The notes under the pieces are model-generated. The model was not told the DNA's origin. It worked only from the letters and a program-made list of their open reading frames with translations, and searched no databases. 64,000 bases of DNA from Pisaster brevispinus (Eukaryota; Echinodermata; Asteroidea; Forcipulatida; Asteriidae), in contig JAMKCF010000008.1 of assembly GCA_023634235.1 (NCBI GenBank), forward strand, positions 935,001-999,000, read 5' to 3'. Both the position numbers and the translations under genes were made by a program. This document shows positions 10,758 to 29,180 of this stretch, one piece after another (position 1 is the stretch's first letter; each line of letters begins with the position of its first letter).

Positions 10758-12464
10758 TCATCTATTGTCTTCCAGTACTACAGTCCTATGAGGATAGCCA
10801 TCCATTTCAACAAACAAATAGCGATAGTCGTATCTGCCGGTCTTTCCCTGCAAGAAATAAAACAACATTATTATTATGAAGTATCTATTTGATAAATACA
10901 CCAACGCTACCTTGACATACTTATGTCTGTGGTCGCAACTGCACTTCTCAGATTGGCCTATACAGTTATCGCAGGACACACAGACCCCAGTGAGAGGAGC
11001 AAGCCACAGTGGGAGGAGATTCATCGCAAGTGATGACTCGCACCATCATCATCACCGTGACACTTGTAGGCTATCAGTTGGAGTAACATATCATAGATCT
11101 GTCATCCTCCCATTTAGATTTTGGATCTTTATGATCAAACAAATCAAAAGAGGCCCCCCCCCTCCCCCGTAGCATAAACATGCCTAGCATTCTCAATAAC
11201 TTGTGCCTGTGCACTTTCCACTGCTGATTAATCAAACCTACAGCCACAGACAAAAGAATTTAAAGCATCCATATACACTGTATTGCCTCTAAAAGATACA
11301 CAGTGGAAGTGAAAGCCGAGATGACCAAGTGGTGAATGACATTGAATTATTTACCTGTTGGACTTCTAGTTGAACAGTGCCTTTTCTCTTTGGGCCTTGA
11401 ATGTAAAACTTCATGCGCATATGTTTTACTCCATCTTGTTCATATTCTAAATGGCTATAAATTAAAAATTATACATAAGGTCAATTTAGAAAAGGGTTGA
11501 AATATCTTTTTACACAAGAAGCAATATTATACAGGGAGATTTTGTAAAAAAGCCTTCATTGTTTTTATGGGAATTAAAGCATAGGAATATAATAGCACTG
11601 AACAGCCTCTAACCTGACATGTCTCCTTCTGCCTCTCCTAGTTGTTTCTCCAAAGCCTTTGATTGGTTCTCCAAGTTCTTCAATGATCTGCATATCATGA
11701 ATAATGTATGAAACCTTCAAACTATCTGCATTCCAAAATGATTCACAGACTTAGATTTTTCTCACTAGGTTCCACAATACTGTTTGTAAGAGAATACATT
11801 TCTCACCTCATCATTTTTTGAGCAAAGCTTATAAGCTTTGGTGTAGACTGCGTTGGGACTGCTTGAAGCAAACAATTCACGACCAATGGCGTAAAACATA
11901 ATAGCTGTAACACCGATGCCTACAATAACAATACCGATGTAGCTGGCATCCTTTCCTGCTTGAACCACTGTTAAAACAACACAAAGTTAACAATTTTGAA
12001 AATAATTCTTCCACTGCTGGAATGTTGATACAGACAAAGATTGTAAACACGGGCAGAAAGGGGGCTTTAACAGCTAATAGTTTTGGCATGTTCCTCTACC
12101 AACCTTTTCGCCCAAGAGTAACCTCTCCTTGACTGGCACCCTGTACTCTCTCAGCAACCTGCTTAGTATCGCGACTCCTCTGTTTCTCTGTTGCCATAAA
12201 CCGCTTAAAAACAAAACTTTGTTTTGTTATCTGTTTGTTTGATGTCAATCTAACGGCAGCTACACATGATTGATGATTGGGTACTGTACTAACAAACTTG
12301 TAATTACAGCATTGTCCTGGAAAAGTCTTAGTTGCGAGTTGGTAGACAGTCTGCATCCAGGAAGAAGGGCGAATTGGAATGAAGATTGACATCTTTGCAA
12401 GTCCTTCAATAGAAAGCAAAACATGCCACATTACACTAACAACAAGACAACATTCCAATGACAA
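10758..12464 (-). CDS. TIMM21: Mitochondrial import inner membrane translocase subunit Tim21
   Basis: Tim21 is an inner-membrane protein of the TIM23 presequence translocase; it contacts the TOM complex and helps deliver subunits to respiratory-chain assembly. Five exons on the minus strand, in transcript order: 12464-12104, 11967-11807, 11687-11614, 11454-11355, 10847-10758; all phases agree. Family landmarks are one transmembrane helix (IGIVIVGIGVTAIMFYAI) just after AGKDASY, the LFASSSP motif, GFGETTRRGRRRHV, KFYIQGPKRKGTV, and the C-terminal YDYRYLFVEMDGYPHRTV ending LEDNR. Length is 261 aa from 12464, or 237 aa if the in-frame ATG at 12392 is used. Human Tim21 is about 248 aa, and either Met could precede a mitochondrial presequence. 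It converges with TMEM231 and diverges from SLC66A2. Confidence 0.93.
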
Positions 12465-18978
<6,514 letters not shown>

Positions 18979-19066
18979 TGGATATAATATAAAGCTGCCA
19001 CAAATATCAAAATGTGTAAATATGGTTCAAATGTCAGGGTGCTACTGCTATCCTCCCAGGGAATTA

Positions 19067-19194
19067 AGACTGTGTCCAAATTGGCGGCTAGGGCTACTGC
19101 TGGATTGCCATGCCATCGTGCGTTGGAGAGTAGGACATCCTCAGAAACACCGTTGGCAACAGTCGTAGCTGTAGCCGCCAATTCGGATACGACC
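19067..19194. mobile_element. Short MITE with TAA target duplication (PIF/Harbinger-like)
   Basis: About 128 bp with ~32-bp imperfect terminal inverted repeats sharing AATTGGCGGCTA and CTAC near both ends. It is flanked by TAA at 19064-19066 and 19195-19197. A 3-bp TAA/TWA target duplication is the hallmark of PIF/Harbinger elements; the family call is inference. It lies just after the SLC66A2 stop codon, probably within the 3' UTR. Confidence 0.6.
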
Positions 19195-19243
19195 TAAGTT
19201 TGATTGAACTGTCCAGGGTAGTGATTTGATACCAGACTATGAG

Positions 19244-19732
19244 GTCGTTCAGATACAGTACTAAAGTCGTTTTTTACGGCAGTTTTAACTCATTCGGGTT
19301 TAACTTTGTGTGTCTGAACGCTCTTGAAACTTAACCGAATCGGGTTGAACTCGAATGAGTTAAATCGGTCGAAGGTGGTTTAACGCTAAACCACTTCGAG
19401 TTTATCTTTTAGCACGGTGTGTGGACAGAATAAAAATGGCAACATCCAGTTTAACTTGCAACAGATGACCGCTGACCTGTGTAAGGTCGCTAAGTAAATA
19501 TGCCTACGTACGCCTCAACGTGTGCCTCAACAGGGTCGTGCGTGTGCTTTTGTGAATAAACCGGATGTTGTTGTTTTGGGTCACGGTGCTGTTTGACCCC
19601 TTAAAACCGAAGATAAACCGTATCGGGTTTAACTTCGAGCTGTCTGAACGCAAAGTAGTTTTATTTTTACAACCATCCCCCGCTGCTCGTAAAGTTGGGG
19701 TCTAACTTTAGTGGGCTGTCTGAACATGGCCC
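19244..19732. mobile_element. ~490-bp MITE-like element with possible ATGAG target duplication
   Basis: The ends are inverted relatives: the left end carries GTTCAGA then ACTAAAGT, and the right end gives GTTCAGA then CACTAAAGT when reversed. ATGAG occurs at 19239-19243 and 19733-19737, a possible 5-bp target duplication, although the outermost bases of the two ends align poorly. Internally, ATCGGGTTTAACTTCGAG-like strings and TGTCTGAACGC recur as subrepeats. It contains AATAAA at 19429-19434, the first such hexamer after the SLC66A2 stop, so the element may supply that gene's polyadenylation signal. Confidence 0.6.
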
Positions 19733-20849
19733 ATGAGTCATAGGTCACTGGTTATTTGAATCATGGAAACTGACTCAAGAGAACAAGTGCAAATGAGATT
19801 GGTATTTGAGCATGATAGACTGGTGTGCTTCCAATGACATGCTCATCTCTTCTACTTTACTTCCATAGTTCCTGCCAGCATAAGGGAGAGATCAAAATTA
19901 CATTGATAGTCTAGACGCAAACTGACAACGCAAACACAAAGTAGTGGTAGGAAGTGCAACATATATCATTTCCACTTGTTTCTAACCCATGCAAAGGAAG
20001 ACTTGGCATCGGATTTCTGTTCTATACCAAAGATGACATTTCAAAAGCTTTTTTAGCAGATCAGAATGTGTGTTTCTTGTGTGTATGGACTGTAATAGTG
20101 AAGCTTCAATGAATAGACTATGCCAGTCCTATGCCAGTCCTACCGTTCAAACATTTACCATGTACATTACTTTAACACTAGGTGATGGAAACAAAATCAT
20201 GCACTTTAACGGGTCCAGTCACTTTTTCTACTTTTGGTTTTGAAACTGATTTAAGCCAACTTCTAATCATTATGCTTCATACAGTTTGACTCGCTTGATG
20301 AACAGAATGGGTTGTGTTGTTTCAGGGATGCTAGGTGCACTATTCAAACCCTTGATAGAATTAAGTCTGGATTGAGACTCTTGATCTTAGATTGAGAGGA
20401 CAGCTTTGAGTATGAAATACCCTTCTATTTATAAACATCTTGGATATTGGTTTTTCACAGATAACTTATTGCCAGGTAGTTTTTTTATTAGACCGGACAT
20501 ACCTCCAATGTGGTTTTATGAAAGCTGGTGTACTTCATTAATAGTGGGTGTTTGTACTGTGTCATCACAATCTGAACATCTCATACGCTATTTGCAGTAT
20601 GCTCATACCCTGGTTTAGCTTTCAGGTTTTATTTCTGCAGATGAATTCCTTTTGGTCAAGTTTTGGTTTAGGGATTTTTAAAAGAGGATTGAACTTGAAA
20701 ATTTAGCTTTCCTGATATTATTTCTTTAGACTACAGAAGACTCATCTACTGTGTTATTTAAAACCTATCCACATAGCATTATTGTAGACTACATTATTGT
20801 CACATTGCGGTCGAGTTCTACATTGATCGGCTAACAACTACCACTTACA

Positions 20850-21290
20850 CAGATCCTTGTCGTTTGATTGGTGGAACACGCATCAGGTGTCATCCACTAT
20901 TTTATGATGTATTTATGGCCGTGATGCTCCAAAATTTAATACTGGACAGGCGTCGTCCAATATGGGTAAATGTTGGATGTTTCACAGCATTGTTTCCAAT
21001 CTAATCATTCCCTGCTCATTTGTCCAAACGAGGCAAGGTGTGTTTATATGGAGTCATCCATGTTGTTTAGAAGGGATTTAAGGATCATTAGAGTGTGGGG
21101 TGAACAAGTTACCATGTTTTGAGTTGTTTTTTTTATGAAAAATTTCAAATGACAAGGATCTACGTGTGTGTGTACATAAAACACTCTTCGAAATCTGGCT
21201 TTTCCATTTCACTTGCCATCGCCCCGTGAAATGGAATAGTCTAGGATTTCACCTTGTGATTATAGTCTGTGACAAGGCACTCATATAAAT
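20850..21290. repeat. Dispersed repeat, related to 55558-55692
   Basis: Shares CAGATCCTTGTC, TTGATTGGTGGAAC, GTGAAATGGAATAGTC and TTGTGATTATAGTCTGTGAC in the same order with 55558-55692 in a TDRD12 intron. An inverted CAAATGACAAGGATCT at 21148 pairs with the left end, suggesting a terminal-inverted-repeat element with a variable interior. Confidence 0.6.
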
Positions 21291-21979
21291 GCAACATTTG
21301 TATTGTATTTGTGTGGCCCAATGTAGCGCAGTGGATGTTATTTGTGCAATATGCATTTTCGTGGGGACTTTTAAGGCTTGGCCACCAATTGCTACAGTAG
21401 CTGCACTATTCGTTAATCAAAAGTAACTGACTTCATTTTACTTATGTAAAATACTTGCGTTTAATTTTAGAAGTAAGGTTTTTTATTGCATTATAAGCCA
21501 CATTATTTAAAGGTAATCCCACCAACAGGTATATTTCTTTTAATATGTTTGTAGTAAATGAGTTATTTTACACTCACTTTACCTGACCTTGTAAAGATCG
21601 GAGTTAAGTATTTTTCCCCAAGGATAGTTTAGTTCTTTCAGGATTATTTCCATACAAGGTTTTACTTCTCTAAACTGGTCTATTTTACATTAGTTGATTC
21701 ATTGCATTACAATCTATAAGACTTTACAAAATAACAAGGTTGTACTGTAATACATACCCATTAAAACTTCATTTATTGATTACTGTTTATTGATTGGTTA
21801 TTCTATTAAAAAAAATTCTTAGAGAGTTATGATTTTAAGTCAAAGTGTATGTATTTATGTCATTAATTCAACCACTGCATTGGACAGTTCCACAGTGACC
21901 AATTCATTGAACAAATGCATCAGAAAGCTGAATTTCTTAATTATTATTTTAATTTGCTACGTTGATATCTGTCATAGAT

Positions 21980-22414
21980 AGATTGCAATATGACTTAAAT
22001 CAGCCATCTTTACGAGCAATTCAGAACATACAGTCATGCGTTTTGCATTAGTGCACTTTGCACATTTCAAAAAACTCATTGCATGATTGGAACAGAATGG
22101 CTTGTTAATAATTTGAGTGCATGACGTGCCTGCAAGCCAAAAAGCAATTTGCCCGTAAAGATGGCATCCATTGTAACCTATCTAATGGTAGTTCCAATTT
22201 AACTATGGAATAACTAATTAATTAGTTAAAATTCTAATGGGAATGTCAACGACATATATACATTGTAATTTGAGTCTGTGGGAGTGAATAATGCAATTTG
22301 CCCGTAAAGATGGCATCCATTGTAACCTATCTAATGGTAGTTCCAATTTAACTATGGAATAACTCATTATTTAGTTAAAATTCTAATTGTAATTTGAGTC
22401 TGTGGGAGTGAATA
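21980..22414. repeat. Inverted plus tandem repeat cluster
   Basis: Two direct copies begin GCAATTTGCCCGTAAAGATG at 22144 and 22293 (spacing 149). The second lacks an internal stretch of about 26 bases. An inverted relative lies at ~21980-22024 (CATCTTTACGAGCAATTC). The arrangement fits a MITE whose right end was duplicated. No open frame. Confidence 0.75.
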
Positions 22415-25400
22415 ATATAAAATGATACAATGCTGTATGAATCATTCCTTCACATGTATTTTTTTCTTTAGGCATATTCTTTAATTTGGGCAGATGAAGT
22501 ATTTTAAATAAAATGAAATGGCTAATAAATAAATAGCGAGTTTTAATGTGGTTCTGTTTATAATACTGTCAGATAAACCCTTGCAAGGCATTTGTGCCCT
22601 TAAACTTAAATCCAAAGCCAAGTTTCTCGCTTTGAATATAAAAGTCAATTAAATATAAACTGACCAAATGCTCTAATACATGTACATACAAATGTATGAA
22701 CTAATGAAGTGCGATTTTGAGATTTTGAAGATTTATTCGATTATTTGAAAGTTGATTTGTTTATATGTTTTAAACAGTAACTTTTCCTTACAAAACAAAC
22801 AAATCAAAGGGGAAAATCTACAGCACAAAACGAAAATTGTAATTTGTAATCATCTTAATTTTATTCATAATAACTTAAGCATGACAAAGCAGCATCACAT
22901 AATTAACTCATTCAGAAACGGTGCCAATATTTAATTACAAATGTAACCAAACTTCACAAAACATTCACAGAATGTTCACAGAATGACAACTTCAATTACT
23001 ATTGTGAAGGGGTCTACTTGTGCACAAGCTAGATCAACCAATCTGACCAACTGGATGATAAATAATTATCAAATTGTTAAGGTTATTGGTGTTTGGACTC
23101 TACCTCTAAATCAAGATTTGCTTGTGGAAAAATCTTACAGAAATTGTTAATTGCATCACATTTTGACCCTAGCATAGTTTTAATGCCCTTAATTTAGCTC
23201 TAAGCAGGATCTTTCTGATTGAGGCGAAATGTAAGGCCATTAACAATGTTTGCATTAAACAACAACTCATTTCTGTTGGCAATTCCCTTTTCCCCCATAA
23301 AAAGCTTGATTTCATTACTAAATAAGTAATTAAAATCTCATCGAATATCAAGCTTGTAGAATGAACAATCACCTCAAGAAAACTTTCTACATGTACTTGA
23401 AATATTTTCATCTAAATGAAAAATGAGGACTAAAGATTCAGCAAAGAAAGTCAAAGGTTTCTGTTTTAATTTAAAAACAAATGCATATAAGCCTTATTGA
23501 TTTAAAGCATTTTTCCTTGTAAAAATAAGCACCTTCAGTCAATTCATAGAAAGAAATAAAATCTTAACTTCCCTAACCTTTATAAAGTATTTTATTTGTA
23601 TGCTTCTTTGGATTTTCTAATACTGGTAAATAAATTAAATACTTTTTTGGGGGGTAGAATTCCAAATGTGAATTTAATGGGCGCTTGATTTCTTCTCATA
23701 AAAAGGGAAAGTTCAGATTAAAAGAGTAAATTAACCTGCACATTGAAACAATATACAGAATGTGCTTTAAACTGATTGTCAAATTAATAATACTGGAAAT
23801 GGAATATCATCGTAAGGCATCCTGTGTCAAAAAAAGTATATACCTGAATATTATTGACATTGCACCATGACATGCAAAACTAAATCAAAGTATATCTGAA
23901 AGGAATGCACCAAACTGGAATGTTGTAATACATGTTTTACCAATGTTTACCTTCCGTTTATTCATTGAAATAGAACTCTGAGAATGCTTTGTGATCATTC
24001 AACAACTGGTATATGGCAAGTTATGAGCCTTGCCGTTTTAGCTGTAGGGTAGATTTCGGCATTCTCGTTGGTGGATTTGGTTAATTTTACCACACCGGAG
24101 TGTCACGTGGTATTGATACTCAATGTAAACAGCTGACAGAGGGTGTGCACAGCAGACACAAACAACACTTGAGCTCAGCATTCTACCAAACATTTAAGAC
24201 AGATTATTAAGAAAATGTGATTCCATAGCACTTGATGTAGCATTGGCATACAGTCTACACCCCTGAGGTAAAAACAGACTTTGAACATTGTAGATAATGT
24301 CAAGTTTAGACTTTACTAAAGTTCTCTAAAAAGATATATGGTACATACACAGTCCACAAAAATATCACTCTGTTTTCATAAGCTTATGTTTGACTGGTGA
24401 TCTATTTTAAAATCAAATAGTTGTTATTAACAACTATATCTTGAGTTCATATACCCTGGACAATTCATTATGTTTACAAAATTTATTTATTCAAGCAATT
24501 TGTATATACACTAAATACAACATTTCATACGATTATAAGACAAATTTAAATGCATTTCTTCATTATCAATTACTCATACCATTTTGAAAAACTATGAATG
24601 AGTGAAAAAATATCAGTTTACAAGTTGACCTTTGAATCTGTAGCTGCCATTGTTCATGTTATCATGCACTTGTTGAGATTAATCTTGTTTTTATAGCACA
24701 AATTGAATTGATAAAAACCTGAGAGACTAAAACCCTCCTGTACAACACGACTGATAGACGCCTGACTGGCTAACATTAATTCAGTTTTATAATTGTTTCT
24801 GTTCTTTGCTTAATTCCTTTTGGCTCAATGTGTGAATTTCAACAATTATAAAAAACAAACAAATAGGTTTCAGGATTATACATTTCATTTTACACAATGC
24901 AGCAAGAAAGTTGGAAAACAATTAGCTTTTTTACAAAAAATCATTTATTTAACATGAATTAAATTTTAGCTGCATTTAAAAAACTCATCTTTGGTGAAAA
25001 ATGTTTCAAATAAAAAGGTTGTGAAAAAGAATGTTTTCAAGATAAAGTGTTACAAATTCAAAGTTATTCAATTTGACAACACATTTACATCTTAGTTTGT
25101 AAAGATCTTCTAGTGGAATAGTTTTTCTGTTATTTTCCTCCTAGATTTGTCTTCTTCTTATGGATTATCTTTGAAGTCAGATCAAATCTTAATGTTTTTA
25201 TCATCTGTATGCATCTGCAATTCAGCTTTTTGCCGCCATGTTTGCATTTTTAATAAACCAATAATAAGAATATGATAAAAACAAGTTATTCAGTGTATAC
25301 CCAGTAATCTTAATGACAGGATTTTAAACACTAATCATCGTACGTCAAAAGATTTAAAAGATTAGAAATAAATATGGATTGATTTACAAATAAAAATCAT

Positions 25401-25955
25401 GCATTTGTACATGCAATCTACCTTTATCATGTTTGGTCATGTTCCCTGTATCCAGCACCAGTAATGAATGCTTAATGCTAATATCCATCGAAAGAAAATG
25501 GCACCGGACTATTTTTTCTTCCAGCCTCAGTTTGGTTACAATGATTTGGATCGGAGAAAAATCAAGATGGCCACACCACGATATAGGTCTATTAAAGTAA
25601 CCATGCATTCACTTTATGAATACATTAAAACCAAGCATTTTTTTTCACAAGTGTTGATTGAAAGAATGTCTTGTGCTGTAACTAACTACTTTTACTCCAA
25701 TTGACTGGATGGCTCGCCTCATGGTTGGCCCATGCACATTGTGCATAGCCCACCACTGCCATACAAGACAAGACAGCCTCGCAGTCTTAGCTCCTTTATA
25801 TAAACTTTAACTATAGATTCTTGACTGTATTCTTTAATATCAATCTAATTTCATTGCAGTATAATTAATAAATACTCTGATTGTCATAATGTATTTATAA
25901 TACAAATTTAGGTCCAGTTTGGGAACTGTTTTGACCATTTTTAGATAAAATTATT

Positions 25956-26405
25956 GGAAGAAATTTGTAGTTTTATTCATTATCATGCTTCATGACAACT
26001 ATTTCAATAAATTGAATTAGAAGAAAGGAACATTATTCCTTGCTATACAAACTCTAGATTTGAGTCCAATAAGATAAAATGCTGTCCCCCAAACACAATC
26101 GGTTTTTAGTGTTCAAAATGTTTCCTGGAACACACAAAAATCATAAAGAATTTTTAAGAGCACAAAAAGGTTTTGTGCTCGGAAGAAATTTGTAGTTTTA
26201 TTCATTATCATGCTTCATGACAACTATTTCAATAAATTGAATTAGAAGAAAGGAACATTATTCCTTGCTATACAAACTCTAGATTTGAGTCCAATTAGAT
26301 AAAATGCTGTCCCCCAAACACAATCGGTTTTTAGTGTTCAAAATGTTTCCTGGAACACACAAAAATCATAAAGAATTTTTAAGAGCACAAAAAGGTTTTG
26401 TGCTC
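25956..26405. repeat. 225-bp tandem duplication downstream of TMEM64
   Basis: Two adjacent copies start GGAAGAAATTTGTAG at 25956 and 26181 and end TTTTGTGCTCG. They are almost identical. Each copy contains TTTATT (AATAAA on the minus strand), so a candidate TMEM64 polyadenylation signal is doubled; the nearer one is at 26197-26202. Confidence 0.88.
26197..26202 (-). terminator. Candidate polyadenylation signal of TMEM64
   Basis: AATAAA on the minus strand about 235 bases past the TMEM64 stop codon. A second copy lies at 25972-25977 in the other tandem unit. Confidence 0.4.
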
Positions 26406-26433
26406 GGCTGTGGAAACCAACCAATCCATAACA

Positions 26434-28074
26434 TCATGTGACCCATTTCTCAAAAGCATTTAGATTTTTGTCCTTTTCATTTGTTGATTCTTTCCCTTTA
26501 ACCTTTTCATTCTCATTTGTAACTGAAAGTTTGTCTTCCCAGTTTATGCTACTGACCTTACCACAATCACGACCTATCACCTTTGACCCAGGGGTAACTC
26601 TTGGAAGTGCAGTAGCAATGACCTGAATTGTAGTGTTCTCTTCTAGTTGGTTAACTTTATGATCACGGATTTTGATAAGGAGATGTCTCTGTGCTTTGGC
26701 TATTACATAACAGGACAGTGTAATAGTAAGGCACACCTGGAAAGAAAACCATTATCATGAATATTCAGTAGTTCAATCTGACAGATATTTAAATAGTTCT
26801 GGAGTCTTACTGGGTCCAAAGTTGGTTGACTTTATGGTGATTAGGTACTAATAGTCTTGTGTACATTGTACTCATCTTAACACCTGTATAAACCTTGGCC
26901 CAATCTCATAGAGCTGCTTAAGAAGAAAATATTGCTTAACATTTTTCTGCTTAGCAGAAATGAGCAGGGTACCAGTCACAAATTGTTCACGTGACATATA
27001 GTTTGGCTGGTAACCTTATTCTGGTAAGCATCATTTTGTTGTGCTTAGCTAGTTTTTGTGCTTAAGCAGCTCTATGAAATTGGGCTTCCATGGTAGGAGC
27101 ATGCACAGCCCAGTTTACTACTATTCCACAACTCACATCAATGAACCAGAACCCCTGTAGTGCAATTGTTACCAACTCTTAAATTGAAATGTTCTTACCT
27201 GAACAATAACAACTGGGCTATTATTCCATTGATGGTTGGTTAAATCCTGTACAGAGCGTAATGTAGATCCCAAGTATGAACTAAGAAGTTGATTAGGAAA
27301 TAATCCAACAGCTGTTGCCGACACAAAGGTAGAAACAGAAACATTCGTCATCTGTTTGTTAAGAAAATACAATGTCAATGACAATTCTGCTTCCTTGTCA
27401 ATGATATTTAAAACAAATACTATGAAACCTCAATTTGCATATTCCAATCCCAGCATAAATATTACAATATACGAAATGATATTTTTAAAGCAATGACTTA
27501 CTGCAAATACACCATTCTGCAGACCAAATGGAATTGGAGTCAATCTAGTCAGTGCTATGACTTTAAATGAATGTTCACCTTCAACTAAGTTCACAATAGC
27601 TTGTAGATAATCATTCTGTAGCTTGGCCAGTAGAAACGCTGTACATCGTAGTCTACAGAATACAAAAGCACAGTATGCACCTCCCAGTGCGCAGAATGTT
27701 ACAATCACGGTACCTAATGCTATTCCATAACGATAACCCGCAGCAACGTTCAAAACTAAATATCCAGGGATTGATGATGGAAGAGAGATGATAACAAAGA
27801 GGATGAAGAAGACAAGGAATCCAATGTAAGGGTCTGTACTGACGAGCCATGGGAGAAGGATTGATAACTGCTCTTGGAAGATCCAAAATAAAACAGCACC
27901 GCAGACGAATACAGTCAGTAGTGTTGACAGCCTCGTACACATGCGAGTCTCCATGCAGGCTAGATGAGTAATGTGAGACCTACAGCCAAGACATTCTGTC
28001 AGACAACTACTGGATGGAAAGGATGTAGAAGCAAAGGTTGAAGACTTAGGGGTTGATGGAGGAGAAGCAGCCAT
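26434..28074 (-). CDS. TMEM64: TMEM64, VTT/SNARE-associated Golgi-type membrane protein
   Basis: TMEM64 belongs to the TVP38/DedA (VTT domain) family, multi-pass ER/Golgi membrane proteins. Vertebrate TMEM64 is linked to SERCA2 calcium signalling and Wnt regulation. Coding exons in transcript order: 28074-27502, 27351-27199, 26736-26434; all joints are phase 0, giving 342 aa against about 380 in human. A Cys/Ser-rich N-terminus is followed by hydrophobic segments, the VTT-type SLPSSIPGYLVLNVAAGY stretch, and the highly conserved LTRLTPIPFGLQNGVFA at the end of exon 1. Exon 2 has AVGLFPNQLLSSYLGSTLRS, matching the family core. The Lys/Glu-rich C-tail is less conserved. The 5' side of exon 1 has a strong acceptor at 28111, implying an upstream non-coding exon near 29.1 kb. 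Confidence 0.94.
26898..27085. mobile_element. MITE with 25-bp terminal inverted repeats (TMEM64 intron)
   Basis: Ends GCCCAATCTCATAGAGCTGC and, inverted, GCCCAATTTCATAGAGCTGC, followed by TTAAG at both. The interior contains GTACCAGTCACAAATTG and CTGGTAAC. A decayed copy in the opposite sense is at 34863-35022. No coding capacity. Confidence 0.82.
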
Positions 28075-28111
28075 GGTGAGAGAAGACTGCCAACTCCAAC
28101 AGATGGCACTG

Positions 28112-29069
28112 CTGCAAGAAGAAGAAAACAAAACAAAAATAATGTACAAGAAACTTGTTGAGTATTTGTTTTATATGCCGTACTTCGCCTACAAAGTATA
28201 ATGTAATTGTAGGAATGTTTAACTTGAAATGTTAAGGAGAAACAGGTTGTGGTAGCAGGTTTATTTGCAAGCTAACTGAAGCCACATACAGTACATCAAT
28301 CTAATATGAAAGTACCGAATCAAACTTGTTATGCAATGCAATGATTTACCATTGAGTCTGTCAATCAGTTCTCTTGATTGTTGTGTCGAACTCCCCTGGG
28401 TGTAGGGATAAATCTAGGGCTGTAGTGTATACTTTATAACTGTATACTGTCTATACATTGTAGGCCTGTGTATCAACATGATAGGTGAACTTTTAATTTA
28501 TCATGTTTACAATCAAATAATCCATCCTAACCCAAGGCCGTTATATTCTCTAGAGGTGTACTATATCCAAATGTAGCCCCCCCCCCCCATACAACAATGG
28601 AGGGCAGCAAAGTTCACAAGACAACGGACCATTGGAGGTGACAACCTATGAAAAAAAAACCTGCTAGGCCTATCAGTATCACTCAAAAGATAGAAACTTC
28701 AACAAATACATCACATGATGTAAATATAAGAGAACTGTGTTCTTCAATGGACCTTGATCATGGAGATTGTGGTTCAACGGTCACACCGAGGAAGTATACA
28801 CTGGACTATTCTGTACGGTTGCTGCTCTGTGTGATCATTATGGACATTATGAGCACTAGCATCAACACAACCAATGTTCATTCAATTGAGTGGATATCAA
28901 AGTAAACATCTTGCAGGTAAAAACCTGTTTTAATAATACAAAAATGGCTTTAACTACTTTAATATAAACTAATGTCTCCCTTGCACAAAATGAAATAGAT
29001 GATCTGTATTTATAAATCAAATTACAATTCAAAAAGAACAATAACTGAAATAATGTGGACTTACCTGAC
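28112..29069 (-). other. TMEM64 5' intron
   Basis: Bounded on the minus strand by the donor CAG|GTAAGTCC (donor G at 29064) and the acceptor TTCTTCTTGCAG ending at 28112. It contains a C-homopolymer near 28575 and an unrecognised plus-strand open frame at 28648-28905. Nothing else identifiable. Confidence 0.55.
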
Positions 29070-29180
29070 TAGTTGCGATGATCGTAACCCTCCATCCTCC
29101 CGACCGTCGGGAGGATGGAGGGTTACGATCATCGCAACTATTACCTGACATGCCTTGATCCAGTGACCCAGCACCCAACT
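29065..29180 (-). other. TMEM64: Probable TMEM64 5' UTR exon (3' boundary 29065)
   Basis: The strong minus-strand donor CAG|GTAAGT at 29064/29065 pairs in position with the acceptor before TMEM64 exon 1. The exon's upstream limit cannot be seen from sequence; the end given here is arbitrary. A 71-bp palindrome occupies the last part of the exon. Confidence 0.45.
29070..29140. mobile_element. Perfect 71-bp palindrome with 9-bp flanking direct repeats
   Basis: Two perfect 35-bp arms surround a single C. The arms begin TAGTTGCGATGATCG and end CGATCATCGCAACTA. TTACCTGAC stands immediately on both sides in direct orientation (29061-29069 and 29141-29149), as expected for a 9-bp target-site duplication. 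On the TMEM64 strand that repeat contains the splice donor, so the event duplicated it. Confidence 0.85.

Larger units (their letters stand above)
19735..26433. other. Convergent intergenic region SLC66A2 / TMEM64
   Basis: About 6.7 kb of strongly AT-rich DNA. I found no frame with splice sites or recognisable protein. It holds a dispersed repeat at 20850-21290, an inverted/tandem repeat cluster at 21980-22414 and a 225-bp tandem duplication at 25956-26405. 22.4-25.9 kb shows nothing beyond simple A/T-rich sequence. Confidence 0.6.

Noticed and set aside
10876..11172. Possible extra TIMM21 exon between 10848 and 11354
   Set aside because: The exons at 11454-11355 and 10847-10758 join perfectly in phase and match the Tim21 family without it.
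22144..22414. CRISPR-like or bacterial repeat array
   Set aside because: Only two direct copies with long units in clearly eukaryotic, intron-rich DNA.
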